DNA of 64,000 nt from Triatoma infestans (GCA_011037195.1 JAAEAF010003487.1:57458-121457), one strand, 5' to 3'. Counted from the stretch's first letter, positions 10,582 to 21,599 are shown. Notes: generated by a model not told the origin, from the letters alone. Numbers and translations are program-made.

Positions 10582-10613
10582 AAGGGGAAAGTACTCGATA
10601 TTCCTTTCCCCTT
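10582..10613 (-). promoter_or_regulatory. 3' UTR hairpin 3 of the I-type LINE
   Basis: AAGGGGAAAG (10582-10591) pairs perfectly with CTTTCCCCTT (10604-10613). The loop is TACTCGATATTC. Confidence 0.65.
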
Positions 10614-10631
10614 TTAAGTCGACTAACCTAG

Positions 10632-10663
10632 GTGGGTGAAGTACTTGATATTCCTTCACCCAC
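10632..10663 (-). promoter_or_regulatory. 3' UTR hairpin 4 of the I-type LINE
   Basis: GTGGGTGAAG (10632-10641) pairs perfectly with CTTCACCCAC (10654-10663). The loop is TACTTGATATTC, one base different from hairpin 3, while the stem is different and still paired. Confidence 0.65.
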
Positions 10664-10715
10664 GTTTGCTTAACCTAATAACTAACTTAAATTTTTCTAT
10701 AGACATTTATTTCTT

Positions 10716-11393
10716 TCAAAAAAGCAAATAGCCTCCCAATGTAAGGAGAACCCTCTTGAAGAATAGCGCGCTTGTCATGTGGTAGGCCTGCTCTCTCCCT
10801 CTGAGAACGCAGTGCCACCCTTCCAATACGTGCTCCACCGTTAATCTTTCTCTGCATCGAGGACACCTCGGTCTTCTTTCACCAATAAGGAGGTGCCCAT
10901 GTGTCACACGTGTATGACCAGTCCTTAGCCTCGTCAGTATTACTGAATCATGCCGCGGGTAATTCTCGACCATAGCACATCGCACACGTGGTTTATAATC
11001 TTTAAGCTTTTCATTTGTACTGTCCCACTGGCGTTGCCATTTTCTGTTAATAGCATTTTTTACATACATCTGTATGTCAGTGGGACGAACAGGAATGGCA
11101 TCATTTGCTAGTGTAGAGGCAGCAAGTTTGGCTGCCTCGTCCGCCCGTTCGTTGCCGGACACACCAATATGGCCCGGCACCCAGGCGAATGCCACTCGTT
11201 GCCCACGTGCGCTTAGCTGAAGTAATAAATTGTAGATATTCACTACCATAGGGTCCGTCGAGAATTTATCCCGGAGAGCCATTAATGCACTTAGTGAGTC
11301 CGTTAATATTAATGATTTATTATAATTCTTTTCTTTAGCTAGCATCATGGCCTGGCAAATAGCATACATCTCAGCCGGTATACACGGTTGCAT
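10716..11393 (-). pseudogene. I-type LINE ORF2, RNase H and C-terminal zinc-binding part
   Basis: Third reading segment of ORF2. The upstream segment ends in FTDGSKIDDGVGSAVY (first catalytic Asp of RNase H). This segment gives AEMYAICQAMML (catalytic Glu), ILTDSLSALMAL (Asp) and NERADEAAKLA (last Asp), preceded by WVPGHIGVSGN. So the full D-E-D-D set of an active-type RNase H is present across the break. A Cys/His region follows: RCPRCRERLTVEHVLEGWHC, typical of the tail of I and R1 ORF2 proteins. One extra base near 11383 separates it from the RT segment (frame goes from ..ATVYTG-stop to ..TAEMYAI). ORF2 stops at 10716. Confidence 0.85.
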
Positions 11394-13314
11394 ATTGAGG
11401 GAGTGTCCAACTCAGGGTAACTCCCTCCGTGTAAACAGCACTACCTACGCCGTCGTCTATCTTCGACCCGTCTGTAAAGACAGGTCGGAAATCAAAATAA
11501 AATTCTAAAAGTTCTAGTAATTTTTGTCTGTAGACGACGGGTGTTGTTTCCTCTTTTTTATGTATTGCCAGGTCCATGCGGACGCTTGCAGAGGGTAAAC
11601 ACCATGGAGGGCGAGACGCTAAACCCCACCCCAAGACTTGGCCAAATTCTATTCCCTCCGCATCTAGCAGTTCCTTGGCTCTGACCCCGAGGGGTCGCGT
11701 CCGCGAGCATTGCTGACGGAACTCTTCAATATATGGGCTCTCAAATATGTAAGGGAATAAGGTATGAAACCGCTTTCCCCATATTCCGGCTGTATAGGTC
11801 AGAGTAAGCTGTTCCCTCCTAAGCTGTGGAGGCAGCATCCCCGACTCTACATAGAGGCTTTGCAAAGGACTGGTCCGGAAGGCGCCTGTGAATAACCTGA
11901 TTCCTTCATTATAAATTCTGTCCAATAATTTCAGGCGTGACTTGCGCGCAGAACTATAAACTGGTGCTCCATATTCTAGTTTGGAGCGGGTAAGTGTGAT
12001 AAAAATACGTTTCAAGATTTCCCGCTCCGTACCCCATTTGTAACTTCCAAGAAATTTCAAGATGTCGAGGGTCCTCCTTGCTTTTTTACAAGTGTAATCT
12101 ATATGATCCTGCCAGGCTAGTTTAGTATCGAAAATGAGGCCCAGGAAACGGATATTTTCTTTATATTGGATCGGTGTGCCATCTAATAACAAAGTGGGAG
12201 AACTATGTTCATGTCTTAACCTACAAAAATGTACGCACACCGTTTTGGTTTTAGAGAATTTAAATCCATTCCTGGAAGCCTCATTAGCCACCCTGTCTAT
12301 TGCCTGTTGTAGGGTTTCTCCGACCTCGCTAAGGTTACTACCTGATAAATAGATAGCAAGGTCGTCAACGTACAGAGAGATTTTCAGGGGGTCCCCTACA
12401 ACTTCGGCTAGACAATTCACCGCCATCGTGAAGAGTGTCACACTCAATACCGATCCCTGTGGTATACCGTTGTCAAAGACATGTGGGTCCGAAAAGACCG
12501 ACCCCAGGCGCACTCGGAACCTTCGTGACTCTAAAAAGCCACGGAGGAACCTTGGCAGATTCCCTCTTAATCCCCATTCATGACACTTCCGCAGTATCGC
12601 ATATCTCCACGTCGTATCATAAGCCTTCTCGAGGTCAAAGAACACGGCCAGCACGTGCTCTCTACGCATAAATGCGTTTTGCACATAGACCTCAAGTTGG
12701 CTCATCTGATCTAACGTGGAACGATACCTGCGAAATCCCGCTTGGTGCTGGCTGTAAAGTCCTCTACTTTCTAGCACGTACGTTAATCTAAAATTGATTA
12801 TCGATTCAAGGACTTTACTCAAGCAAGTGGTCAATGAAATAGGTCTGTAGCTAGAGGGATCACTGGGGTCTTTTCCTTCTTTCGGGATCGGAATAATAAT
12901 TGCTTCCCGCCAACCATCTGGGTATTGGCCGGTCTCCCATATGCTGTTGTAAAATTGGAGAAGGGCTACCTTCCCGGCTGCATTTAAGTTACTTATCATC
13001 GCATATGGGATCCCATCCACCCCTGGAGCAGAATCTTTACATTTCTTGAGTGCATTTTCTAGCTCATGGATGGTCAGCGGTTCGTTGTAAGCTTCATTAA
13101 TGGCGGTGTCAAAATCGAGTGGCTGTTGCTCCACGTCACCTTTTCGCCGGAGGAATTCGGCCGAGTAACCTTGTAAGCTGGACACTTTAGCAAAGTGCCT
13201 GGCGAAGGCTTCAGCCACATCCACCGGCTCGGTGACGACGACATCATTTATTTTTAGGATTGGTATCGACGGGGTTCTGTATCCACCAGAGAGGGTTTTT
13301 ATCTTATCCCACAC
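11371..13314 (-). pseudogene. I-type LINE ORF2, reverse transcriptase part
   Basis: A 647-codon segment. It holds the RT palm and fingers motifs in order: PGVDGIPYAMI, WREAIIIPIPKEGKDP, YRPISLTTCLSKVLE, HQAGFRRYRSTLDQ, FFDLEKAYDTTWR (motif A Asp), NGIPQGSVLSVTLF (motif B) and LYVDDLAIYLSG (motif C). The catalytic box is YVDD, not the YADD usual in LINEs. FLGLIFDTKLAWQDHI follows in the thumb, and the segment ends in the first RNase H motif. The real protein starts further upstream in the endonuclease segment; the first Met here is only where this frame opens. The lost reading between 13461 and 13314 still encodes the expected linker, so only a single-base shift separates the parts. Confidence 0.88.
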
Positions 13315-13460
13315 CTCCTTTAGCGTCGACGATGTAGAGATCTTGGATACATAGGAGGTGAGGGTTTTCTTTTTTGATTCTTTAATTATACGCCTCTCCC
13401 TGGCTCTCAGAATTTTAAAATTTATTAAATTTCCCTCCGTCGGATACCTTTTAAACCTAT

Positions 13461-14393
13461 TCAGAGCCTTCTTTTTTGCTGCATTGGCTTTTCTACATTC
13501 CGGGGTCCACCAGGGGACGGGGGGGGTCTTGTGATTCCCCCGCCTACCATCGGAATAGTACCACCGGCTGCCCGCACCAGTGCCTCTGAAAAATGTATAT
13601 TATCGATGGTAGCATCCCCTGTTAAGGGTGGTGTCACCACTCTAGAGGCGTATGCGGACCAGTTTGCTCTTTTGATGTCGTATCTGCAGGGTATGACGAA
13701 ATCTGACCTGGAGATGGAGCTCGATTCCAAAATTGGAAAGTGGTCGCTATGGTATAATTCATCCAGTGTGTTCCATTCCAAACGAACTGCAATGGTGGGT
13801 GTTGCCACACTCAGGTCGATTGCACTAAATCCTCCTGAGCATGCATTAAAGTGTGTTGCTGCACCGCTGTTGAGGAGCATCATATTGGCATTATCTATAA
13901 TTTCCTCAAGAGATCTGCCCCGAGCATCAGTTCTAACTGACCCCCACCAGGTGTTGTGAGAGTTGAAGTCGCCCATCAACAACACCGGGGCAGGGAGCTG
14001 CGAGAGCAGATTCTCCAGATCACCTCTCCGCCAGAAGATATTCGGCAGATATATACTAACTAAAGTGATCTGCAGCGGCGCAGTTAGGCGCACGGCAACG
14101 ACTTGTAGATTAGTTTGCAGGGATAGCCGTCTGCTGGGGATGTCATCCCTTATACAAACGGCCACTCCGCCATGCGCCCTCCCACCCGGGGCAGGTTGTA
14201 CCTCTTTGCTATAAGTGGTATACCCAGGGATTCGAATGAGTTGCCCTGGGCGAATCTTCGTTTCCTGGAGGCACAACCCAAATGGACGGTGTTCCGCCAC
14301 CATCCTACGCAACCCTTCCATATTGCTTATGAAGCCCCGCATATTCCATTGAAGAATGGACTCACACATGGTAACATTGTGAAGCGACCACAC
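13461..14393 (-). pseudogene. I-type LINE ORF2, AP-like endonuclease part
   Basis: 310 codons with the exonuclease/endonuclease/phosphatase fold motifs: LQWNMRGFISNMEGL (catalytic Asn), GLCLQETKI (catalytic Glu), GGVAVCIRDDI, VLLMGDFNSHNTWWG (Asp/Asn pair), GFSAIDLSVA and LYHSDHFPIL (final Asp-His). All catalytic residues are present. The nuclease nicks target DNA to prime reverse transcription. The frame is lost in a run of eight C (plus-strand G-run at 13519-13526) after GGGITRPPPSP. In the next frame the conserved WWTPECRKANAAKK linker resumes. The ORF2 start is taken as the Met at 14393 or the one eight codons later. Confidence 0.88.
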
Positions 14394-14528
14394 CTGGCAG
14401 GATCTTGCTGATACTTAATGCGTTTAAAATATTTACAAAAGTTCTACAATAAAGAAAGTTTTGATTCATGATATGTATATAATGGTTCAGCTACATGGAT
14501 GCTGAAATAAAGATATTGATACTTAGTC

Positions 14529-16221
14529 TTATTCAGTGGCACACGATTTCCGGGGTTTGCCTTTGGGCCAACCCTTTCTTCTTCTCCTAGGAAGGTGATC
14601 AGAAATATTCCCACCCTCCGATTCTGAGGCCTCAATGTCCGTCGCAGTGAGCTGCCATTGCTCCTTGGGAGATCGGACATTGGAGGCAAGAGGTGCTTGG
14701 CCTTCGCGATTTGTTCGCGTTTTCCCCCTAGTCCTTATTGGGTCAGAGGGAGGCAGCATTAATTTAGGATTTTTCCTCCTAGGAGAGCGTTTTGGTGGAC
14801 TGACCACCTTCCACTCCCCTTCAGAGGAAGGCGTTTCTTTAGGCGGAATTAAATCCACCTTTATGTCGCTCCCACTTGTGGTGGGAGTAATTGTCAGTAG
14901 CCTTTCGGCTACTCGTACCACCCCCTGAGGGGTGTTTGATTTGGGTGGTGGGATTTCTCCCACCTTTAAAATAGCTCCCCTTAAGGTTGGGGAGGTATTG
15001 GGTAGTGGGATTTCTCCCACTTTTACAGAAGTTCCCCTTATGGCAGGGGAGAGGCCTTTTATTGATTGCCCTTGAAGTTGGGCAGGTATTGGGAGGTGTG
15101 CCACTGAAGTGGGTGCCCTCAGTTTCTCAGCAAAAGAGATTCATTCGTTACATAACTTTTACTTTCAACAATTGCTCTAGCTTCATGATAGGGCAATTGT
15201 TGTAGTGTCTTTACTTTTTGTATCTCCTTCTCTTTCATTAGTGTAGGGCACCCCGAAGATCTGGCAGTGTGATCTCCGCCACAGTTCACGCAAGCGCTAT
15301 TGGTGGTGTGCACTCTCCATCATGCTTAGGTTTGCCACAAGTGCACACCGGTTCTACAGCCTTACATCTCATAGAGGTATGTCCAAACCTCTGACATTGA
15401 TAACACCTCATCGGTGATGGAATGTACGGGCGCACCCTCAGTTTATAGAAGGCTGCATCTTCTATCTGCGGCGGTTTCGGACGATCAAAGGTGAGGACTA
15501 GAGAAGCAGTGTCCTCTAGGGACCCGTCCTGTCTCCTCTTTATTCTCCTCACCTCTATTACACCTTGATCTGCCAGACCCTCTTTTATATCTTCTAACGA
15601 GCTGTTTAAAAAGTCCCGACAGGTAATCACTCCCTGTGAAGTGTTCAGCCGTTTGTGGGGACCGGTTTCTAGCTCAGCATCCATGTATCTTTGCAAATTC
15701 ATAATAGCCTTAGCTTGCATACGGTTCTCGGCCTCAATGCACAGTGAGCCATCAGTGAGCTTTCTGACACTTTTAGTTTTACCTACGATGCTCTTAATAT
15801 ATTTGTGTAGTTTGAAGGAACATTCATTTGTGAAAGTTCCTTCTTTCTTTTTCACAACAAAATATCGCCCCCAGTTATCCTCTTCAAGATCTACAAATTT
15901 AAATGCAACTTCATTCCGGTGGCCGCCCTTGGCTTTCTTCCTTGGCGGGGAAGAAGGGCTATATGGTTGCAGGGTAACCTGCAACCCAGATTCCGGTAAT
16001 CCAGCAGTACTATCCAGGTCCACGCCTTGTCGTTGTCCAGTTTTCTCCAGTATTGTTTGGGAGTTGGAGAATTGGGATATAGGGGAAATATTTACGGGAT
16101 TTTTCTGGTTTGGGATTGAAAGAGGAATAGGATGAGGGTTATTAGGTAAAGGAATAGGATTGGGGGATTGTGAAGGAAGTATTGGTGGGCTAGGCCCTAA
16201 AAAATTATATTGACTATCCAT
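14529..16221 (-). pseudogene. I-type LINE ORF1, gag-like nucleic-acid-binding protein
   Basis: Three frame segments: 16221-15286, about 15313-15119, and about 15138-14529. The first has a Pro-rich N terminus (PPILPSQSPNPIPLP), a basic stretch with a PRKKAKGG motif, and a central RNA-binding-like domain (about residues 100-250). The zinc knuckles then follow: CYQCQRFGHTSMRC, CTCGKPKHDGEC, and, past a frame change near 15295, CVNCGGDHTARSSGC. A second single-base change near 15130 leads from ESKSYVTNES into FAEKLRAPTSVAHL and a Pro/Ser-rich basic tail of about 190 residues (SPRRKNPKLMLPP). Three knuckles are typical of I/Jockey-type ORF1. The first Met of the open frame (16308) is 29 codons upstream. 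I prefer the Met at 16221 because the sequence before it looks like 5' UTR. Confidence 0.82.
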
Positions 16222-16884
16222 TATAATCAATAAAATTTCGTCAGGGCATGTGGTCCCGCCTCCACGGACGCTCAATTGGATCCGGTTACTCTCCGGATGG
16301 ACCATCACACCCCGATATAGTCAGGTGCCACGGAAGACAGCGTTCCGATACCGAAGCACCGACCCGTGTCCCCGCGGCCCCCCTCCTAACCCTAGGAACC
16401 CGCCTGAGACGGAATTCCCTAGCCTTCCCGGGGTCGGGCTGTCCCCCAGGTAGAGCTCTCGGGTGAAGCCGAGGCCAAAGACATGTGTTGGGATCGGACG
16501 CCCGCAGGTCGTCGTCTCCCTCAATGCCCAGGATCCCCTTTTCCACCCTAGCCCCAAAGCCTCGTGCCGGCAAGCACGAGGGAGAGGTATTTATACTCCG
16601 AGCTCTCAACGAGTGCGTGTATTTGTTCGTGCAGTGTATGTAGTCGTCTGTAAAGTGTCGAGTGTTCAGGTGTGAGTGAGTGTGTGTGGTGGGGAGCTCA
16701 AGTTTACCTGTGGGTGCGCTGTACCCAAGTAGCTGCACACATCAACTACCTCTGCAGGTCCTATGTGTAGTGTGTATTGTCAAGGTGTCAGTATGAGTGT
16801 ACATGTAGTGTTGTTAGGCTGGGAAACCCGCAGGGACGCCTAGATCCCTGAAGAAGTGGCTAGTCCACTTCCCCCTACGGGGTG
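16222..16884 (-). promoter_or_regulatory. 5' UTR of the I-type LINE with terminal hairpins
   Basis: GC-richer leader before ORF1. At the very 5' end are two adjacent hairpins: GAAGTGG-CTAGT-CCACTTC (16853-16871) and CCCC-TAC-GGGG (16872-16882 region). CTCGTGC-CGGCAA-GCACGAG makes another at 16561-16580, next to TATAAATA on the minus strand (16588-16595). Such leaders usually hold the internal promoter. The TATA-like box is noted only as a sequence match. Part of it (about 16720-16850) resembles repeat family B. Confidence 0.55.
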
Positions 16885-17184
16885 ATTAATGATATTTTTT
16901 AAATTTTTTAAATTTTTTAACTTTTGTAACATTATGTGTGTTATATGTCCATTTTATTTCTTTATTACGAATTTATTAAAAATTATTTATTCAGCCTTAA
17001 TTTTGACTTTTTGGTTCTTATTAAGGTATTCTAATTAAGGCTGAATAAATAATTTTTAATAAATTGACTCATATTAAAGAAATTAAATGGACGTATAACG
17101 CACATAATGTTACAAAAGTTAAAAAATGTCAAAAAAATTAAAAAAAAATCATTAATAACGAAGCCTTAACAATTAAAGTATAAA

Positions 17185-17589
17185 CCAAACATATATCTGG
17201 ATATGTAATTTAAAATAAAGCATCCCTTTGAAAAGGACACGTTAAGTGTTGAAACGTTGGGGAACATATTTAAACAATAAAAAAATAAATACAATATTTT
17301 TGGCTGTAGAATGGTTCAATTTAATCATCCCTAAGAAGTGTATAAAAATTAACAGCCTATAAAAATCAGCTAAATTAATTTTAATATATTTCTTAATTCA
17401 ATGCCGGGGTGGCCGCCAAAAATGTAGGAAATATAAATCCTACCGCTAGTGCTGGAAACAGCTGGCAGTGAACATCTGTTTAGCAAAAATACTTTTAATA
17501 TTCACTATTCAACTTTTACATACATAATCTTAATAATTCTATATGATTAATTTTTGGTTTTTTATATCATACTGTTTTAATTTAATCAA
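17185..17589. other. Nothing recognised
   Basis: AT-rich flank of the MITE. A short GC-richer patch at 17400-17475 has no motif. Confidence 0.4.
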
Positions 17590-17790
17590 GTCATCTATTG
17601 CCATGCTGGCTAAATTATATCTACAATTCCCAAATACTTCGAACCCCGCGTGTAACTGCTAAATTTATATCCGTTATAAAAAATGTTAATCAAGTAGTGG
17701 TTCCGCCCCCGTCCACGACACCTAATTTGGTAGCTGGACGTTAAGTCCACCTGAAAAAGTAGGCATTACTTTACTTTACCATACATACGT
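17590..17790 (+). repeat. tRNA-derived SINE, family E copy 2
   Basis: Aligns with 4915-4685 read on the minus strand. It has a degenerate head (GCCATGCTGGCTAAATT.., ACTTCGAACCCCGCG), then TAAATTTATATCCGTTA.., GCCCCCGTC, ACACCTAATTTGGTAGCTGG, ACGTTAAG and CCTGAAAAAGTAGGCATTAC, and a TTTAC-type tail. The head has decayed more than the body. Confidence 0.7.
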
Positions 17791-18345
17791 GTTACTATAT
17801 TTGGTTTTAGAAAGATTTTGGGGAAGCGGTGAGTTAGGACTTTAATTCAGAATTAATGTTACAGGTCTTGCTGAGGACTCACAGAATAGTATCACTTTGA
17901 CGTAACCTTATGCTCTAAAATTCACTGTTACAATCTGTGAATGACCTTATAAATAATGTTAAAGGCCAATTAAATGTTTAAATGGTATTAATGGTAAATT
18001 AAATGGTAATAATTGAATAAGAGAAAGTTGTGTGAACGTTTCATACCAGAGTTTTCATTAAAACAACTTTCATAAATTTCAATTTTATTTAATTGTATAT
18101 AGCATTTTTTACTAAAGACACATTGTTTATGCAAACATAAAAAAAATCAATAAACAAACTAACTTTCACATATAATTTGTAATGTAAACAACCATTGTTA
18201 ACTTAGTAAATGTTTGTAATATATGAGGTTTTCGGCCGAAGATACAGAGTAAACAAAATTGTTTAGTTTATTTGTTTACCTAGCATAAATTTGATACATT
18301 AATCAATATACTCATTATAATGAAAGCAATTTTTTTTTTTTTCAA
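17791..18345. other. Nothing recognised
   Basis: AT-rich sequence with no open frame or repeat signature. Confidence 0.4.
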
Positions 18346-18347
18346 GT

Positions 18348-18751
18348 AAAAGGAAGTATTGCGATCATCTCCTCTCAGTGAACGGAAGTATTGCGATCAT
18401 CTCCTCTCAGTGAACGAAGTATTGCGATCATGCAACATTTTCGAAATTGAGTTTTAACCGGAAATACATGTTTTGGGCTAAAGAAATGTTTTTTTGCGAA
18501 TGGTCTGTATATAACATCGCAGGATGCAAAATCAGATATCCGTTAAGTACTACAACCGCATCTGACCGGAAGTGCCACATTTCAGGATTTTTTTTTTTAT
18601 TTTTCCGTGATTTTCCTGGAAAACGGCTTCAATGATTTTCTTTAAACTTCATATACTGTCTACACACATTAATACCTATCACTTTTATTTGCTGAGATAA
18701 TTGATTTTTGGGGGCTTCTGGGGGAACAGTAGCGCTACGCATTCGTGTAAG
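18348..18751 (-). repeat. Repeat family A, reverse copy, left half of a copy split by hAT
   Basis: Starts with a 32-bp tandem (GGAAGTATTGCGATCATCTC...) present twice and a third time in part (18354-18435), which duplicates the family terminus. Then come 'TTCGAAATTGAGTTTTAACCGG', 'ACATGTTTTGGG', 'GCGAATGGTCTGT', 'GACCGGAAGTGCCAC', 'AACGGCTTCAATGATTTTC' and 'GGGGGAACAGTAGCGCTAC'. The next family A sequence, expected to be CTCTAAAGTACCAC, is found only at 24918, beyond the hAT. Confidence 0.75.
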
Positions 18752-19269
18752 CAGTGGTTCTCAAAGCGTGTTCCGCGAGCAAAACAATTGTAAAAATAAT
18801 GTTATAACAATAAATAATGCAAATGTAGTACTAATGGCGTGTTATTGGACACATAAATAGCTAAATAGCTAAAACATATGTAACAGAGGGGTAAGGGGTA
18901 TCGGCTATATTTCTTGATCTATGTATCATTTTAATACATATGTAAATTGGAAACATAATTTAGTTGAAGCAGTCGTATAGGGTGCGCTGGTATCACATTT
19001 TAGACTGCATATTATGCCTTTCACTGTTTCTTGTTGATGAAAAGAAAAGAAGACAATGCTTCAATATTTCTTAGTATTTCAAGTGAATCGTGTGATTCAT
19101 GCAAAAATTACATAAAATGCCACTACTTGATAAAAAATCAGATTAATTCCAAAAAATTATATGCAAATGAAGTAAACGTTTATTTAAAATAAATAATTCT
19201 TGTTTTTTATTGAGGTACTTTCAGTGCATTAAATAACTTTAATTAGTATACATTGCCCACAGAATGAAT

Positions 19270-21080
19270 AAATTTGTAATATAAGAAAACGTGTGAAGAA
19301 AGTCTTGAAAACCAATCTACAGACGATAATCTTGCTAGTGTTTGTAAAAACAATATATTTGATCTTGTTGAAAATGTTGCAAGTAACTCCAAATCACGAA
19401 AAGGTTATCGCCTGTATGACGAAAAATATTTAAATTGCGGGTTTTTTGGATGGGTGATGAAAATAGTCCAATTCCATTATGCGTCGAAAAGCTTTCAAAT
19501 AGTGCGGTGGTCCCTACTGTTTTTAAACTACATTTTGCCACAAAGCACGAACATCACTTCTAAGAACAAAGATTACTTTAAAAGAATTTTAGAAATGCAA
19601 CCTAAGCAGAAACGATTCGGAAACAACATTGAAAATTAGTGACCAAGCCCAACTGGCATCATACAAAATTATTGAATTTATTATTGCTCAGATTAAAACC
19701 ACACACACAAGTAGAGCAACTTATTTTGCCCCCTGTTTTGAAGTTGTTAAAATTAAATTTGGCGAAGAAGCCAAAAACGAAATTTTAAAGAATTTTAACG
19801 AGATTTTTTTTCTGTGTCAAATAGCAGAAAAATAATTGGTGTATCCACTAACACCGGAGATAAAGATAATAGCGAACTTATTGGTCAATATTTTTACTAG
19901 GATTTGTACTATTTGTTCACGAAAAAGAAATAATAAATCACTTCTTATGCTGCAGAGAAGTTGTTGAGCATGCAACAGGACAAGATATGTATGAAACCAT
20001 AACTTCATATCTGGAAACTTTTAAATTATCATGGAATCAATGCGTTGGCATCAGTGCGGATGGAGCTGCTACCATGACTGGGATAGGTATAGGATTTGTA
20101 ATTCGGGTGAAAAAGTACCATCCGAATATAGTTTTCCACAATTGTTTCTTGCATCGAAAAACATTTGTTTCAAAGATACTGCCAAAAGAATTGAATGATG
20201 TGTTAAACAGGTTGTTGGTAAAGTAAGTTTTACTAAAATAAGAGCATTCGTCTCTTTCAACAACTTTGTTCTTTGGAGGCGGAATATCAATGTTTGCTTC
20301 ACCATCGAAATAAAAGGTGTTTGTCTCCAGGAAAGGTCTTAAATCGCTTACTAATCCTTAAAAGTGAATTATTGGCTTTCTTCAAAATTCAAAAAGAAAT
20401 AGCGTACTGCAGTAACCTAAATAGGGAAATATGGAACAATAATGTTGCACATTTGGCCGATATATGTAATTATCTGAAAACCGTAAAAACAAGCCTTCAA
20501 GGAAATTGTTAAAAATAATGATTGGATATCCAGCGATAGAATGTCCGCTTTTGGTGAAATAAACATTCAATGTGCAGGAAACCAGTTGCAGATAAAAATC
20601 TTAAAATTGACGAAATATCTTTAATGGCAGAACAGTTAGCATTGTTGCGAACAAGTTTGGATAAATATGTTTCTATATTAGACATAAAAGAATATGACTG
20701 GAAAAGAAATCTATTGATTTCTTCGGTTTGTTCAGATATTTCTGGATTCTAAACAAAAGAAAAAGGACGAATTATATCGCCTTCTTCAGGTAACAGACAA
20801 CAATTAAAACATCGAATTCAGAAATGACTCTCAAGGAATTGTGGATTTCTGTGTAAAAGGAATGCCCTGCTATATCAAGAGAGATATGAATGTACGTATT
20901 ATTGCTCTTTTCATATCGTATCTTTAGGTTTTTCGACATTAGTCAACATGAAAACAATGAAACGCGATATGTGTGGCATTGTCTTTCCATTATACCAATA
21001 TTCCAGAAATTTGTCAGAAACATTGAGCAACATTTCACATTAAATCTATTCTTTAGGCACGATTTATTTTTCATTTGTTT
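19270..21080 (+). pseudogene. hAT transposase pseudogene (ZBED5/SCAND3-like)
   Basis: Peptides in order, in shifting frames: KGYRLYDEKYLNCGF and TSKNKDYFKRILEMQPKQKR (BED-finger region; the zinc ligands are damaged), then ISDQAQLASYKIIEFIIAQ and FGEEAKNEILKNF. After these: CCREVVEHATGQDMYETI, LSWNQCVGISADGAATMTG (the catalytic core, with Asp in the DGA box), FHNCFLHRKTFVSKILP, LEAEYQCLLHHRNKRCLSPG (family: H.EVRWLSRGK), NVAHLADICNYLKTV and finally SLGFSTLVNMKTMKR (C-terminal dimerisation region, about 20920-20965). Many frame changes and stops show it is dead. The order and spacing match ZBED5-type hAT transposases along most of their length. Confidence 0.85.
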
Positions 21081-21599
21081 TAAATGAATCTTAAATATAA
21101 TGACAGTAATAAAATGAAACTAATCGGTTCATGTAACTATCAATGTAACGACTTATTTTATTTCCTTCTTTATTACTCTCCAATACACAGAAATTAAATT
21201 TTAATATTTATATTTTCTCTTGACAAGTTTAGGTTATTGATGAGATATCTCTGTAAAATATAAAGTTTAGTTATTTATTTATTATTTCACTGTTTTATAC
21301 ATGACAGTGATATTTACAAACAATTACAGATAATTTAACAAACTTAATTAAAGCCATCAAAGCAATTAATTACAAAAACAAATTATTACTTTTCAATAAC
21401 AAAAAATAGGATACTCCAAATCTCAAAATCTGACAGAATACAAAATAGTGGAATGAACCAAAGAATCATTCAGCTTAATTATAGATTCCCAAGAAGAAGA
21501 TTTTACTTTCCTTAAAAACCTCCAAGACTGTCCCTTGAGATAAGTTAGCTTTCATAGATAAATTTTTAAGATGAGTAGAAAATACTCCTGAACAATTAC

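Larger units (their letters stand above)
9793..16884 (-). mobile_element. Full-length I-type non-LTR retrotransposon (about 7.1 kb)
   Basis: Minus-strand order: 5' UTR (16884-16222), ORF1 gag-like (16221-14529), ORF2 with endonuclease, RT and RNase H (14393-10716), 3' UTR (10715-9811) and poly(A) (the T-run 9792-9809 on plus). TTAATGAT is found on both sides (9785-9792 and 16885-16892), inside the left arm of a MITE whose intact arm shows the same target once. An APE-type endonuclease plus a C-terminal RNase H, and three CCHC knuckles in ORF1, place it in the I group (I/Nimb-like). Jockey and CR1 lack RNase H. Both ORFs are interrupted only by single-base frame changes. Confidence 0.88.
9756..17184. 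mobile_element. Palindromic MITE split by the I-type LINE
   Basis: The left end (9756-9792, TTTATACTTTAATTGTTAAGG...) is the reverse complement of the right end (17148-17184) with one mismatch in about 37 bases. The rest of the left arm resumes at 16885 and pairs with 17036-17150 (shared ACATTATGTGTGTTATATGTCC and TTATTAAAAATTATTTATTCAG). Removing the LINE leaves an element of about 340 bp that is almost one long hairpin, with a centre near 17020-17035. It has no coding capacity, so it is a non-autonomous DNA transposon or foldback. The outer target duplication is unclear because the ends are themselves TA-rich. Confidence 0.8.

Noticed and set aside
12134..14411. Several plus-strand open frames of 70-140 codons
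   Set aside because: They lie antisense to the I-type LINE ORF2 and carry no motifs; they are shadows of a GC-richer coding region.
16248..16738. Overlapping open frames on both strands
   Set aside because: They fall in the GC-rich LINE leader and show no domain or conserved motif.
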